Shown piece after piece: positions 16,016 to 26,400 of a stretch of DNA of 64,000 nt. A program made the translations under genes and the position numbers. The stretch is from CAYNEI01 sp964396185. Lineage in GTDB: Archaea > Thermoplasmatota > SW-10-69-26. How positions within the stretch are numbered: position 1 is the first letter of the stretch; every line of letters starts with the position of its first letter. Location: positions 61,781-125,780 of the forward strand of contig CAYNEI010000002.1 of the NCBI GenBank assembly GCA_964396185.1, in the 5' to 3' direction. Below the pieces are notes generated by a model. The model ran no database searches, was not told the DNA's origin, and was given only the letters and a program-made list of their open reading frames with translations.

Positions 16016-16051
16016 ACTAGTCAGGTTTTTTGCGCTCTTGAAACCTTTAAG
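16016..16051 (+). promoter_or_regulatory. Promoter with 21-bp upstream motif for the second 8-Cys paralogue
   Basis: Same ACTAGTCAGGTTTTTTGCGC(T) motif as at 13786, then seven bases later the TATA box ACCTTTAAG at 16043-16051. Spacing between motif, TATA and start hairpin is nearly the same as at paralogue 1. Confidence 0.55.
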
Positions 16052-16079
16052 TGAGCCCGTGACATCGTCCGTTCTGCGC

Positions 16080-16098
16080 GGGGGCCCGGAGGCTTCCC
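16080..16098 (+). promoter_or_regulatory. Leader hairpin containing GGAGG, abutting the GTG start
   Basis: GGG (80-82) pairs with CCC (96-98), G83 with T95, T94 is bulged, GCC (84-86) pairs with GGC (91-93), loop CGGA. The GGAGG at 16088-16092 is partly in the loop. The bulged T and the three-pair upper stem match the hairpin at 13845. Confidence 0.5.
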
Positions 16099-17118
16099 GT
16101 GGAAGGTGTACAAACGATGAAGGTACAACGAGCATTCGTATTGTTAGGCGCGATCATGATGGTCGCATGGGGTCTCCCTGCGGTCGTCGCACACTCGAAC
16201 GCCCCACACGAGGTCCCTGTCGCACCCGGCGTCGGGGGCGACGGGACGATCGTCGTGGATGACCAAGGTACTCCCCCTGTACAAGCGGTTGACCCCAACG
16301 ACCCCGGATTCCTCGCACCGCGGCCCGCCACAGACGGCGTGAGCGGCACGTTCGTCTCACCCGCAGGACCACTGGTCGACGACTCGGGCGGGGAGCTCGG
16401 GCTCATCGCTGCTGGCATGGCTATCTGCGATTTCGAGGTCCTGAGCACCGGTGGCAACGGCGCCCTCGGTGCCCACTCCCCGCAGGACGAGAGCACCGTG
16501 GATGCTGACGATGGCAGCGGTGAACCGCTACCTCCACCGGGGACCGGCGGACTCGTCCCGAACGGTCTCTGGGATGACGGTGGCTACGGCGGTGCCTGTC
16601 ACACCGACGCGAGCGCGTACGAACACGACGGCTACAACACGCCCGGCTGCACCGGCGACACGGTGACCGCGGACTCTCCAGCCCGCGCATCCGCCCAAGT
16701 CGCTGGCGTGGGCGTCGACATCACGATCTGGATCGGCGCAGCATGTGATGCTGCAACCACGAACGCCGACGGTCTCAGCACGTGCATCGTGAACTCGATC
16801 CTCCAGTTCGACACCGGCGATATCCCCGGCTCCGCCCAGCGGACCCAGGACTGTGCGAACAACCTGGCACCGGGCGAGAACCCGGGCACGTTCGTCGCCT
16901 GTGGCGGCGATGGCAGCTCGGACGCGGCCAACTTCGGAACCGCGGACCCAACCTCGGGTCCCCAGTTCCCGACGCTGAGCGACGTGAACACGCTCTTCGG
17001 TTCGAGCTGTGTCGAGGATGATGCCTCTGAGGTCGCCTTCGTGTTCCAGGGCACCGCGGCAGACACCTCGGGCGCCACGCACGCGCCGACGTTCGTTGGC
17101 TGGGTCAACGCGGTCTAG
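16099..17118 (+). CDS. Secreted 8-cysteine protein, paralogue 2
   Basis: 339 aa from GTG 16099, with GGAGG 6 nt upstream; ATG 16117 is the alternative. The signal peptide and the central half are almost identical to paralogue 1, and all eight Cys are kept. The N-terminal linker (APHEVPVAPGVGG instead of SATPAPGVGG) and the last 130 residues differ at scattered positions (LSTCIVNSILQFDTGDIPGS, NNLAPGENPGTFVACGGDG). No membrane anchor is present. Promoter motif, hairpin leader and terminator all resemble those of paralogue 1, so the two are likely expressed under the same conditions. Function unknown. Confidence 0.7.
   Translation: MEGVQTMKVQRAFVLLGAIMMVAWGLPAVVAHSNAPHEVPVAPGVGGDGTIVVDDQGTPPVQAVDPNDPGFLAPRPATDGVSGTFVSPAGPLVDDSGGELGLIAAGMAICDFEVLSTGGNGALGAHSPQDESTVDADDGSGEPLPPPGTGGLVPNGLWDDGGYGGACHTDASAYEHDGYNTPGCTGDTVTADSPARASAQVAGVGVDITIWIGAACDAATTNADGLSTCIVNSILQFDTGDIPGSAQRTQDCANNLAPGENPGTFVACGGDGSSDAANFGTADPTSGPQFPTLSDVNTLFGSSCVEDDASEVAFVFQGTAADTSGATHAPTFVGWVNAV
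16276..16736 (+). repeat. 461-bp block identical to 14031-14491
   Basis: Second member of the identical pair. The junctions are sharp: upstream, GGTACTCC versus GGGACTCC; downstream, GGCGCAGCATGTGATGCT versus GGTGCCGCGTGTGACGCG. Confidence 0.85.
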
Positions 17119-17149
17119 ACCCGCGAACCGAAGCCAACACGTACCTCGT

Positions 17150-17175
17150 GCGCCGGGGGCGATCCCCCCCGGCGC
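17150..17175 (+). terminator. Terminator hairpin of 8-Cys paralogue 2
   Basis: GCGCCGGGGG pairs with CCCCCGGCGC around loop CGATCC and runs into the pyrimidine tract CCTCTCTCTCCATCTCC. The stem matches that at 14907. Confidence 0.55.
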
Positions 17176-17221
17176 CCTCTCTCTCCATCTCCATAGCTGT
17201 TCCATGTACCCGTGATGCCAG

Positions 17222-20200
17222 ATGCTCCGCCCGACCCGAACCGCGCTATGCGTCATCCTTGCGATCACCATGATCGGTCCCATCCAGATCGGGACGCATG
17301 CCAGTGGCCAATCGGCCGACTCGGGTGCTGACTCGGGTGCGGGCCACGACGCGCTCTTCGTCGACCCGCACGGCCTGTCCCGCATCGTCGAGGACCCCTG
17401 GCGCGGGGGCGCGTGGATCGCGACCCTGGATATCGGGGTCCTCTTCCGAAGCGACGCGGGCGCCATCCACCACTACGAGGTCCGAGACGGGCTTCCAGAG
17501 TACATGGTCTTCGACGTGGCACCCACGCCCAAGCATGTCTTCTTCGCAACGCTTGCAGGTGTCGCGGTGCTCGACAAGGCCGACAACACGATCCAACCCG
17601 TCGTGCACGAGGATGGGTCGAGCTTCGATACCCTCTCACGCAGCGTGTTCCCGGAGGGCGATCACGCGTGGATCGGGACTGACGACCGTGGTCTCTTCCG
17701 CGTCTCCTCCGAGTTCACCGCTGAGTCCGTTCCCAACCCCATGAACGGTTCGCGCTTCCAGGACCCCATCATGGGCTTCGCCGCGCGGGGATCCGAGCTG
17801 TTCATCTCCGTGGCCGACTACGGCCTTGTGCGATGGGACCGGGAGACCGGCGACGCGCAGAAGTACAACATGTCACTGGTCGTCGGCCGTCCCATCTACC
17901 GGGACGTGGGCTTGACCGCCTCGGACGCCTGGGTCGCGACCAGCGGCGACGGCGTGATCGAGTACGACCTCGAGACCGGCGAGGGACGCGAGCACCGCGG
18001 CCCGAACAGTTTCAACACACCGTTGAACGTGTGGGGCATGGAGATCACCGGCTCCGAGGCCTGGTTCGCCACAGATAATGGCGTGGTCCGACACGACCTG
18101 ACCGAGGATACTTGGAAAACGTACCAGCCCAACACGGGCTACAACTACGGTACCACGTTCGACGTCTCCCTCGTCAACGGCACGCTCTACGCCGTCACTC
18201 AACCCGGGTGGCTGGTCCGCTACGATCGCACCACCGACACGTGGGAACCTGCCGAGTGGTGGACCGATGAACGCACGCTCCCATGGAACACCATCACCGG
18301 ATGCACGTCGTTCCAGGACAAGCTCGCCTTCTCCACCGGCGGGCAGGCAAGCACGTACTTCGATCCCTCCACGCAACAGTTCTCTCGGGTTGGAGAAGAA
18401 CCTGACGTGACGGGTGAGGGGCCACCGGACATGCTCCATTGGTCCATCCTGGGGGACGCGGAGAACCTGTGGGTCGGAACCGTGCGGGGCCTGGCCAAGT
18501 ACGACGCGGCCGAGAACCAGTGGAGCGACCATCGCAGCGACGGTGGGGAGCCTCGCAAGCGGCCCGGTGAGACGGTCCGTGACATCTCGTCGGACGAGGA
18601 GACGGTCTGGATCGCCACGAACAGCGTGAAGAAGACCCGCGTCGGTGACCAGTGGAAACAAGGCCACCTCGCCGGCATGGACCGGGCCACGGGAACGTGG
18701 ACGAACTACAGCAAAGAGGATGGCCTCGCTGGACCGAACGTCACGAGCGTGCTCTCCCACGACGGGCGCGTGTTCGCGGGCCTCCATCTCGACGGCCTCG
18801 ATGTGGTCGACCTGGAGGCCGGAACCATCGAGCACCTCTACCCGCCTGACGACACGGACGTGACGGTGCGCGACATCATCGCGCACAACGGCACCGTATG
18901 GGCCGCGGCTTCGACGGGGCTGCTCCGCGTGGACCCCGAAACCCACACCGTCGAACCGATCGATGCGTTCCAGGACACCGCGCTGGCCTCCTTGCTCTGG
19001 CATGCTGGCTCGCTCTGGGTGGGCACCCAGGAGAACGGTCTCGCCCGCTACGATCCCGGGTCAGGCGAGGCCGTCTTCCTCGACGAGCCCGCTACGAGGG
19101 ACCGTTTCATCTACTGCATGGTCCCGCACGATGGCATCCTCTACATCGGCACCCAACGGGGACTCGACCGGTTCCACCTCACCGAGGGGGTTTTCCTTCC
19201 GAAGGATGCTGCCCCCTCCCTGGACCCGGCATCCCTCGGAGACGAACCCGATGCATCCCCAGGCGCCTGGATCTCGATCACGGAACCCACCCCGGGGGAC
19301 GCCATGGAACGCGCTGGGACCCTCACAGTCGAGGGCACGGCCCTCGGTCCCAACGGGAGCATCGTGAACGTTCGCCTTGGATCCGAGACGCGGACCCTCC
19401 AGCTTGAGGATCAGGATCGGTGGCGCGCTGACATCCCGCTCACGGATCAATCTACAGGCCGCAACACCATCTCTGCCAGGCTCCTGCTCGACGGAGCGGT
19501 CCTTGCCCAGGACGCCACCACGATCCACCTCCGATCGTCAGACCACGAAGGATCCGAGGACCAGAGCCAAGAAGACGTGGTTCCGATCCACGACCCCGTT
19601 GCAACCGTACCCCAGCACGAGACGCGGCAGATCGAGGTACGGACCCAACCCGTCGTGGACGGGCTCGAGGGGGTCCTGCTCGTGCGGCCCCCGAACGGCG
19701 ACGCGTTCGAAGAGCATACGCTGGCAAGCAACGGGACCGGCTGGCTCATCGGGGAGCTCCCCGCACCGAGCGAGGTCGGGACCGGAACGTACAGGATCAA
19801 GCTCTCATGGCCCGGGGGCGACACCACCCTTCCCCAGGACGGCTCTCCCTTCGGCGAGAGCTACACCTACCATGTCGAGCCGGCGAAGTCCGTGGCGACC
19901 CCGTCCATCTCGGAATCCAGCCGGAAGCTGACCGTCCCATCCGGTGGATCGGCCACCATCGAGCTGAACGTGCAGAACACAGGGAGCCGAGCCGGGACCT
20001 GGAGCGTCTCCCTCTCGAACATCGCGTCGGCATGGGTCCGATCACACACCGAGAGGGTCACGATCCAGCCAGGCACCTCGGAGGCCGTCGTCCTCGAGTT
20101 CGACCTGGAGCAGGCCACCGAGGTGGGCCCCTACCCCCTCCAACTGGCCCTTGACCCGGGTGAGAGCGCCGCAGTGCGACCCCTGGATACCACGCTCACC

Positions 20201-20362
20201 GTCGAGGTGGTGGACCCACAAGAAGATGAGCCGGCACCCGCCGCGGGAGCGGGCGAAGAGGAGCCCGACGGGGTCCCGGGGCCCGGGGTTTGGTTGGTGA
20301 TGGGTAGCGTCATCTTCATCGCCATCGCGGCCTCCGCCCAGGAAGGACGCAGGAAAAGTTAA
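17222..20362 (+). CDS. Secreted beta-propeller protein with Ig/NEW3-like domains and C-terminal anchor
   Basis: 1046 aa. A signal peptide (residues 1-30) is followed by roughly 620 residues of repeats of the type 'RYDRETGxWxxY...DGL...V.SI', for example RWDRETGDAQKYNMSL, KYDAAENQWSDHRSD and MDRATGTWTNYSKEDGLAG, which match the Reg_prop/two-component-regulator propeller pattern. Residues about 680-780 form an Ig-like domain (ISITEPTPGDAMERAGTLTV), then an acidic linker, another beta domain, and a NEW3-like domain (SGGSATIELNVQNTGSRAGTW). The end is a Glu/Pro-rich stretch, one membrane helix (WLVMGSVIFIAIAASA) and a basic tail. No kinase domain is attached, so it is likely a surface sensor or scaffold. 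The promoter of the next gene overlaps its stop codon. Confidence 0.75.
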   Translation: MLRPTRTALCVILAITMIGPIQIGTHASGQSADSGADSGAGHDALFVDPHGLSRIVEDPWRGGAWIATLDIGVLFRSDAGAIHHYEVRDGLPEYMVFDVAPTPKHVFFATLAGVAVLDKADNTIQPVVHEDGSSFDTLSRSVFPEGDHAWIGTDDRGLFRVSSEFTAESVPNPMNGSRFQDPIMGFAARGSELFISVADYGLVRWDRETGDAQKYNMSLVVGRPIYRDVGLTASDAWVATSGDGVIEYDLETGEGREHRGPNSFNTPLNVWGMEITGSEAWFATDNGVVRHDLTEDTWKTYQPNTGYNYGTTFDVSLVNGTLYAVTQPGWLVRYDRTTDTWEPAEWWTDERTLPWNTITGCTSFQDKLAFSTGGQASTYFDPSTQQFSRVGEEPDVTGEGPPDMLHWSILGDAENLWVGTVRGLAKYDAAENQWSDHRSDGGEPRKRPGETVRDISSDEETVWIATNSVKKTRVGDQWKQGHLAGMDRATGTWTNYSKEDGLAGPNVTSVLSHDGRVFAGLHLDGLDVVDLEAGTIEHLYPPDDTDVTVRDIIAHNGTVWAAASTGLLRVDPETHTVEPIDAFQDTALASLLWHAGSLWVGTQENGLARYDPGSGEAVFLDEPATRDRFIYCMVPHDGILYIGTQRGLDRFHLTEGVFLPKDAAPSLDPASLGDEPDASPGAWISITEPTPGDAMERAGTLTVEGTALGPNGSIVNVRLGSETRTLQLEDQDRWRADIPLTDQSTGRNTISARLLLDGAVLAQDATTIHLRSSDHEGSEDQSQEDVVPIHDPVATVPQHETRQIEVRTQPVVDGLEGVLLVRPPNGDAFEEHTLASNGTGWLIGELPAPSEVGTGTYRIKLSWPGGDTTLPQDGSPFGESYTYHVEPAKSVATPSISESSRKLTVPSGGSATIELNVQNTGSRAGTWSVSLSNIASAWVRSHTERVTIQPGTSEAVVLEFDLEQATEVGPYPLQLALDPGESAAVRPLDTTLTVEVVDPQEDEPAPAAGAGEEEPDGVPGPGVWLVMGSVIFIAIAASAQEGRRKS

Positions 20363-20363
20363 C
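20353..20363 (+). promoter_or_regulatory. BRE/TATA-like promoter for the 2147-aa surface protein gene
   Basis: GAAAAGTTAAC has the form of a BRE (GAAAAG) joined to a TATA element. It sits on the stop codon of the upstream gene and about 41 nt before the GTG at 20402. The same GAAAAGTTAA string precedes the giant operon at 39421. Confidence 0.45.
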
Positions 20364-20401
20364 TACCGCTCCAAGTTCCCCAGGATAGAGGAACGAGTCT
20401 C

Positions 20402-23400
20402 GTGTCCTGGGTCTTTGAGCGCTGGCTTAGGCGTTTGCTCGCCGCTTCGCCGCCCTGGTTACCGCGAGTGCTCGTGGCCTCTCTGCTCGTCCTCCCTGTC
20501 CTTGGGTTCGGGGGCTACGCGCTCGTCGGCGGCAGCGATGGCCGGACAGGCACCCCGTTGGAGGAGCTGGATGCGGATCTGCTCTACCAGGACACGGACA
20601 ACGACGCCCTTCCGGATCTCCTGGAAACCTATGTGTACGGAACCGATCCGAACCGTTCTCGGACCGCCTCCGGTGTCGTCCCAGACGGCTACCTGGCTCG
20701 GCACGGCTACGATCCAGCCGATCCCGCAAGCGAGAAGGGATGGGCAGCCTATCCGGGTCCGGGCGGGGCCCCGGATGCCTGGGGTTCGGAGGGCTTGCCT
20801 CCAGCGTTCCGTCTGACGGTCGAGGAGGTCTACACTTGGAACCGGCCCGAGGACTACGACGAGAACGTCTCCGGGCCATGGCAGAACGAGCTGGATCCCA
20901 CGGAGTGGCGCAGCCCCAGTGGGCTCCCGGTCCCCTGGCTGATCAACGTTGGTCTCGATCCCCTGGACCCGGGGATCGGGGAGCGCGTCCTGGACCCAGC
21001 ACCCGAGGGGGATGGGCTTTCGGTGGAGGAGAGCTACCGGACCGCGACCGACCCCTACGTGACGGACACGGACGGTGACGGCATCCCCGACGATGTGGAG
21101 CTCTCGGAGACTGGGACGGACCCGTCCCGGTTCGCGACGTCGGGTGGCGGGATCGCGGACGGCTGGGCGTTGAGCGTGGGCCTCGATCCCACGGACCCAG
21201 CAATGCCCCATGAGGACCCAGATCGGGACGGTCTCACGAATGCTCGGGAGTTCAACGCCTCGGTCCAGCTCTTCGGGCTCGACGCGGTCCTGAACGGCAC
21301 GAGCCTCGATCCCAATGCTCGCTCCTCCGGAGGCTCCCCGATCCCGGACGGTTGGTTGGCCGAACAGCGCCTCGATCCTCTCGCGCCGGGGATCGAGCGG
21401 GAGCGTCTGCATTGCGCCAGCGATCACGACGGGGAGCGGGAACCCGCCACCACAGAGGACCTCTGCCTGGACGTCCAAGCCGCCTACGCCTACAACAGGC
21501 CTGATGGGTGGGACGAAGCCCGAGACGGCCCCTGGTTCGGCGGTCTCTCGGCTCGGACCAACGACTCTGATGGCGACGGCCTCCCGGACGCGGTCGAGAT
21601 CAGAGGCTGGCAGTCCAACCTCACCACGAGCCCCACGGCGGATGCCGAGCCCGAGCGCGTTGAGCTCACCTCCGATCCGCTCTCCCGAGACACGGATGGC
21701 GACGGACTCACCGATCGCGAGGAGTACGAGGGGATGACCATCGCACGGGACGTGGAGGTATCCTTCCCCCCGACGGATCCGAAGAACCGGGATACCGATT
21801 TCGACCAGCTCTCAGATGGGCGCGAGGTCCTCGTCATGTCCCAGCAGCTCTCCGAACGCCTCGGTGAACCAGTCGCTCTGGATCCGACCGTTCGTGACTC
21901 CGACGGGGACAGCCTCCCGGACGGCGTCGAGTGGTCGATCCTCCGGAACCGAGCCGACCAGTGCCGCTCCGGTGAGGCGACGTACGGGTTCACCAACCCC
22001 ACCCGCTCGATCAAGAAGGTGCTTGCCCAGATCGCAGAGGACCAGGGGCTCTCACTTCCAGACAACGCGGACGGTGTCTGCGACCTCCTGGAGCCCTGGG
22101 GCGACCCCGATGGCGACGGCATCGTGACGATCCTCGACCAGGACGCCGACAACGATGGCCTGCTCGATGGATGGGAGGCGATCCCCTCGAACTACGATCA
22201 AAGCCCGTTCGCGAGCGAACACCCTCGCCCAAGAACGGACCTGGTGAACCCGGACAGCGATGGTGATCTGCTCCCGGACGCCTGGGAGACGAAGCACGGC
22301 ATCTGGGACCTGGAGCTCGAGGGATGGAACCTGGATCCGTCTCGCTGGAGCAGCTTCCAGGACGACGTGAGCGATGCAGACCGCGACCTCGACGGGGACG
22401 GCACGACGTGGTACACGTTCCACCGTGAACCGCAAGGGGTTGAGCGAGTTAGCCATCGGTTCGAGGCCACCAACCTCGTCGAGTTCCGGAACGGAACGGA
22501 TCCGAACAGGGCTTCGACCAGCGGGACGGGCTTGACGGACGGTTGGGCGATCTTCTGGGGGCGCGTGTACCCAGATCTCGAGGCCGAAGACGTGGGCGAC
22601 ATCTACCCGGGCGCCCCGGGCCCGCTCTTCATCCCGCCCGGAACGCCGAAGCCATCGCCCGTTACGGGTGAGGACGAGACGGTCTCGAGCGAGCCGGTCC
22701 TACGGTTCTCCACAAGCTCGGAACCCCTGGAAGGGGAGACCCTGGACCGCGTCTTCGAGAACGTTCAAGACAGCCAGGGCCAAACCAGGACCGTCTACCG
22801 GTTCGAGCACCGCGCAGAGGAGACCTTCCTTCTCGCACAAGCGCATGGAACGAACCCGTACCTGCGGGACACCGACGGTGATGGAGGGGCTGATGCTTGG
22901 GAGATCGTGCTTCTGGAGAGGTCCGGTGAGCATCCGGATCCCATCCGGAGCGAGCTCGGCTCGGACACGGACGACGACGGGCTCCCGTTCGAGCGGGAAG
23001 CCGAGCAAGGCACCGATCCGACGCTGGCGGACACGGATCTCGGGGGGATCAGCGATGGAGATGAGCTCTCCAACGGCCGGGACCCGCTCAACCCGCGCGA
23101 CGATTCATCCGTGTCGGATCCAGACTCGGATTTGGACTGCGACGGCGTCAGGGACGTCGAGGAGGTGGACGGGTGGCAACACCCCACGCGTGGGAACATC
23201 CGCACGAACCCAGCCAACCCGGACGGTGACACCGACGGCCTGCTCGACGGGTTCGACCTCACCCTGGATCCTGCCAAGGACGAGGACACGGCCTGCATCG
23301 CGCGGCTGCGCCTGGCGGGCATCCTGGAGACGTCCCGAGATGACGGGACGATCCAGTTCCTTGGGGAAGCATCGCACGAAGCCGACCCCAACCTTGCAAG

Positions 23401-26400
23401 CACGGCCCAGGACGGCGTGCCCGATGGCTACAGGGCCTACTGGGGCCTGAAGGCCACGGACACGCCGACAGGGATCCACTCCTCCTACGAGGCGACCCGA
23501 CCAGCCTGGTGGTCGGAGGCCACGATGGGTCCCTGGCTATGGGGCCCAGCACCGAGCACGGGCCAAGACGTCGACCGGGACGGGGTTCCGGACACGCGCA
23601 TGGGGTCCCAGGGCCTCGAGCTCGTCGACGAGGACCTCGATGAGGACGGCCTCAACGACTGGAACGGCGAGGACCCGACCCCGGGCGCGCGCCCCGAGCT
23701 CATCCCGCCGCAAGGGTTCCCCACAGCCCAAGCCCCCACCGACACAACGTCGCTCGCCCAGGCAAGGGCCTTCGGGCTCGACAAGGTGAACAGATCCAAC
23801 GTGGCCGGGCGGGATCGTGACGGCGATGGGATCGCGGATGTCCACGACCGCCTCCCAGCCAGGATCACCGCCCTCGACCTGGAGGGGGCCGAGTCCCAGG
23901 GCGGTGTCCATCAGCTCGCCCAGACCGGGACGTTCCAAGTATCCGGACGGGTCGTGGCGGACACCGGTGCGTCCACGGTGCCTGCCCACAATGCGACGGT
24001 CGTCATCGAGCTCAACGGGCACGAGCATCCCCTGGCTGCCGCGTTCACCCGCGCAGATGGGACCTTCCGAACCAACGTCAGCCTGGCCGGACCGAGAGCC
24101 GTCGAGATCCCCGAGGGGCTCGTCTACGCTGGACGGACAGGCACCACGATCCATTGGACCCCCTCGCTGGACGGCGTCCCTCCCGGGCCTGGCCCTCCAG
24201 ACGATCCGAACGTGCTCCGTGTCTGGGTGACGAACACATCGGGCGCGGCGCTCCCGGAGGATCCCACGTACCTTGGAATCCGGGGTCAGATGAAACAGGC
24301 CGATGGGACGACGCGAACAGGCGAGGCATCCGGCATCCACGGATCCAGCGCAGACCCCTTGCCCGTCTCCCTGGTCATCCGACCCGAACTCAGCCTCTCC
24401 GCGCCCTCCACCGTGCATCCAGGCGAACAGATCGAGATCGAGACACGTCTGACGACGGGCGCGGGGGACGCGATCGCCAACCGGACCATCGAACTCCAGG
24501 TCGACGACATCACCGAGACCAGGGAGACGGACGAGACCGGGTCAGCGAGGTTCCCGATCCAGATGCCACCGGGCCCACCCCGAACCGTCTCGGTCCACGC
24601 CCGATCGCTGGGAGACGATATCGTGAAGTCAGCCAACCAGACCGTCGAGCTGCGAACGAAACACGCGACGTCCATCGCCATCGACTCCGTGCAGCCCAAC
24701 CCCGGGATCGAGGGGCAAAACCTCACGATCCGCGGCCGGCTGATCGCCCCCGCCGAGGGAAGCGACGACGCACTGGGCGTGCGCGTCGAAGCGTTCTCCA
24801 GCAGCCGGACCGTGACCCTCGCTTCTGGCGTCTTCGAGACCGACATCCCGGCCCCCACCGGGGTTGCAGGGACGAGCCACGTCACCGTGCTGTTCAACGG
24901 GACCACCACCCTGGCTGCGACGCAAGTCCGCACCCCCATCCAGGTCGTCGGTGGCGCGAGCCTCGACATGAGCCTCCCATCCACCGTATCACCTGGTGAA
25001 CGCATCACCATCGAGGGAACGCTGACGGACGCCCAAGGCGTCCCCCTGACCGGTTCCCCCATCCTCTTCGATGGGGTTCCCGCACCTCCCGCCCCGACCA
25101 CCACGGACCAGAACGGCCGCTTCGAGACCACCTGGCCAGCGCCTTCGCACCCGGGGACCTGGCAGCTGACCGCCACGTTCCAGGGAACCGAGACGCGAGC
25201 CCCAGCCCACGATGATGATTGGCTCTCGGTCTCCATCCCCAGCAGGCTCGAACTCGACGCACCGCCCACCCTCGTCCGCGGCTCGCTGGCGAGCCTTGAT
25301 GCGCGCCTGGTCGATGCGAACGGGACCGCGCTCCAGGGCCAGGCCATCCAGGTCGAGCTTGCCGGCGAGGTCGTCGCATCGGGGATCAGCCGCGAAGATG
25401 GTCGCGTAACACCGTCCTGGCGGGTCGCCCCGGGGTTGGAGCTGGGATCAGCGATCCTGCGGGTGAGCTTCAACGGGAGCTTGGACAACCGCTACGAGGC
25501 CACCGTTGCCGAAACCACGGTTACGATCGAGCAGGGGCTCCGCGTGGACCCCATCGAGCCTGTGCTCCAGCGGGGCCCCAACCTGCTCGACATCAAGGTC
25601 CGGCTTGACACGGGCGAACCCCCTCCACCCGGCCAGCTCCAGTTGCATGCCCCCGAGCTGGGCATCCAGGAACTCGCCCGCCTCGATGGAGACCGAGCAA
25701 GCTTCGAGATCGACTTGCCCGTGGAGACCCGACTGGGCGACTACAGCGCCGCGTACGGTTTCGAGCCCGAGGACCCAACGATCCCGAACGCGAGGGTGAA
25801 CACGACCCTGCATGTGACCAGCGCATCCCGGCTTGAGCTCCGCGTCCCCACCACAGCGCCCATCGGGGACACGCTACGGGTGGGTGCGACGTTAGCCGAT
25901 GATCAGGGTGAACCGGCAGGAACCGGCACCCTCTCCCTGCAGGTGGCTGGCGTCGAGGCAACGCTCGATCTCATCGAGGGCCACGGGCAGACCACCATCG
26001 CGATCCCCGAGACGGTCGAGCCGGGGCCCGCGCGCATCCAAGCGCACTGGCCTGGGGATGCACGGCTGGAACCTGCAACCCAGGCCGCTCATGTCTCCCT
26101 GCTCCGGCCGGCCGAGCTCCACACAGAGATGCCCACTTCGGTGGCCCCAGGCCAGACGGTTCGAGGCTCGGTGCAGCTCCTCGACAGCAGCGGGCAGCCA
26201 TTGGAGGGTCGCAAGATCCTGATCCGCGAGGGCGAGGAGGTCAGCTACCTCGTGGAGACCGATGAAGACGGTCGCGCCACCCTCGTTTTGAACGCGCCCG
26301 ATGCCAACGCAACCGCTTACGAGATCAGCTTCGCGGGTGATGCCAGCCACGCTGGCTCCACAGCACACACAGCCGTACACGTTCAAGCCCCAGCTGAAGG

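Noticed and set aside
13730..17175. CRISPR array or insertion sequence to explain the repeats
   Set aside because: Repeats are two-copy, non-interspaced and belong to duplicated genes and terminators; no transposase or Cas protein is present.
17280..19200. Sensor histidine kinase, suggested by the Reg_prop-like propeller
   Set aside because: The protein ends in NEW3-like domain, one helix and a 10-residue tail; there is no kinase domain.
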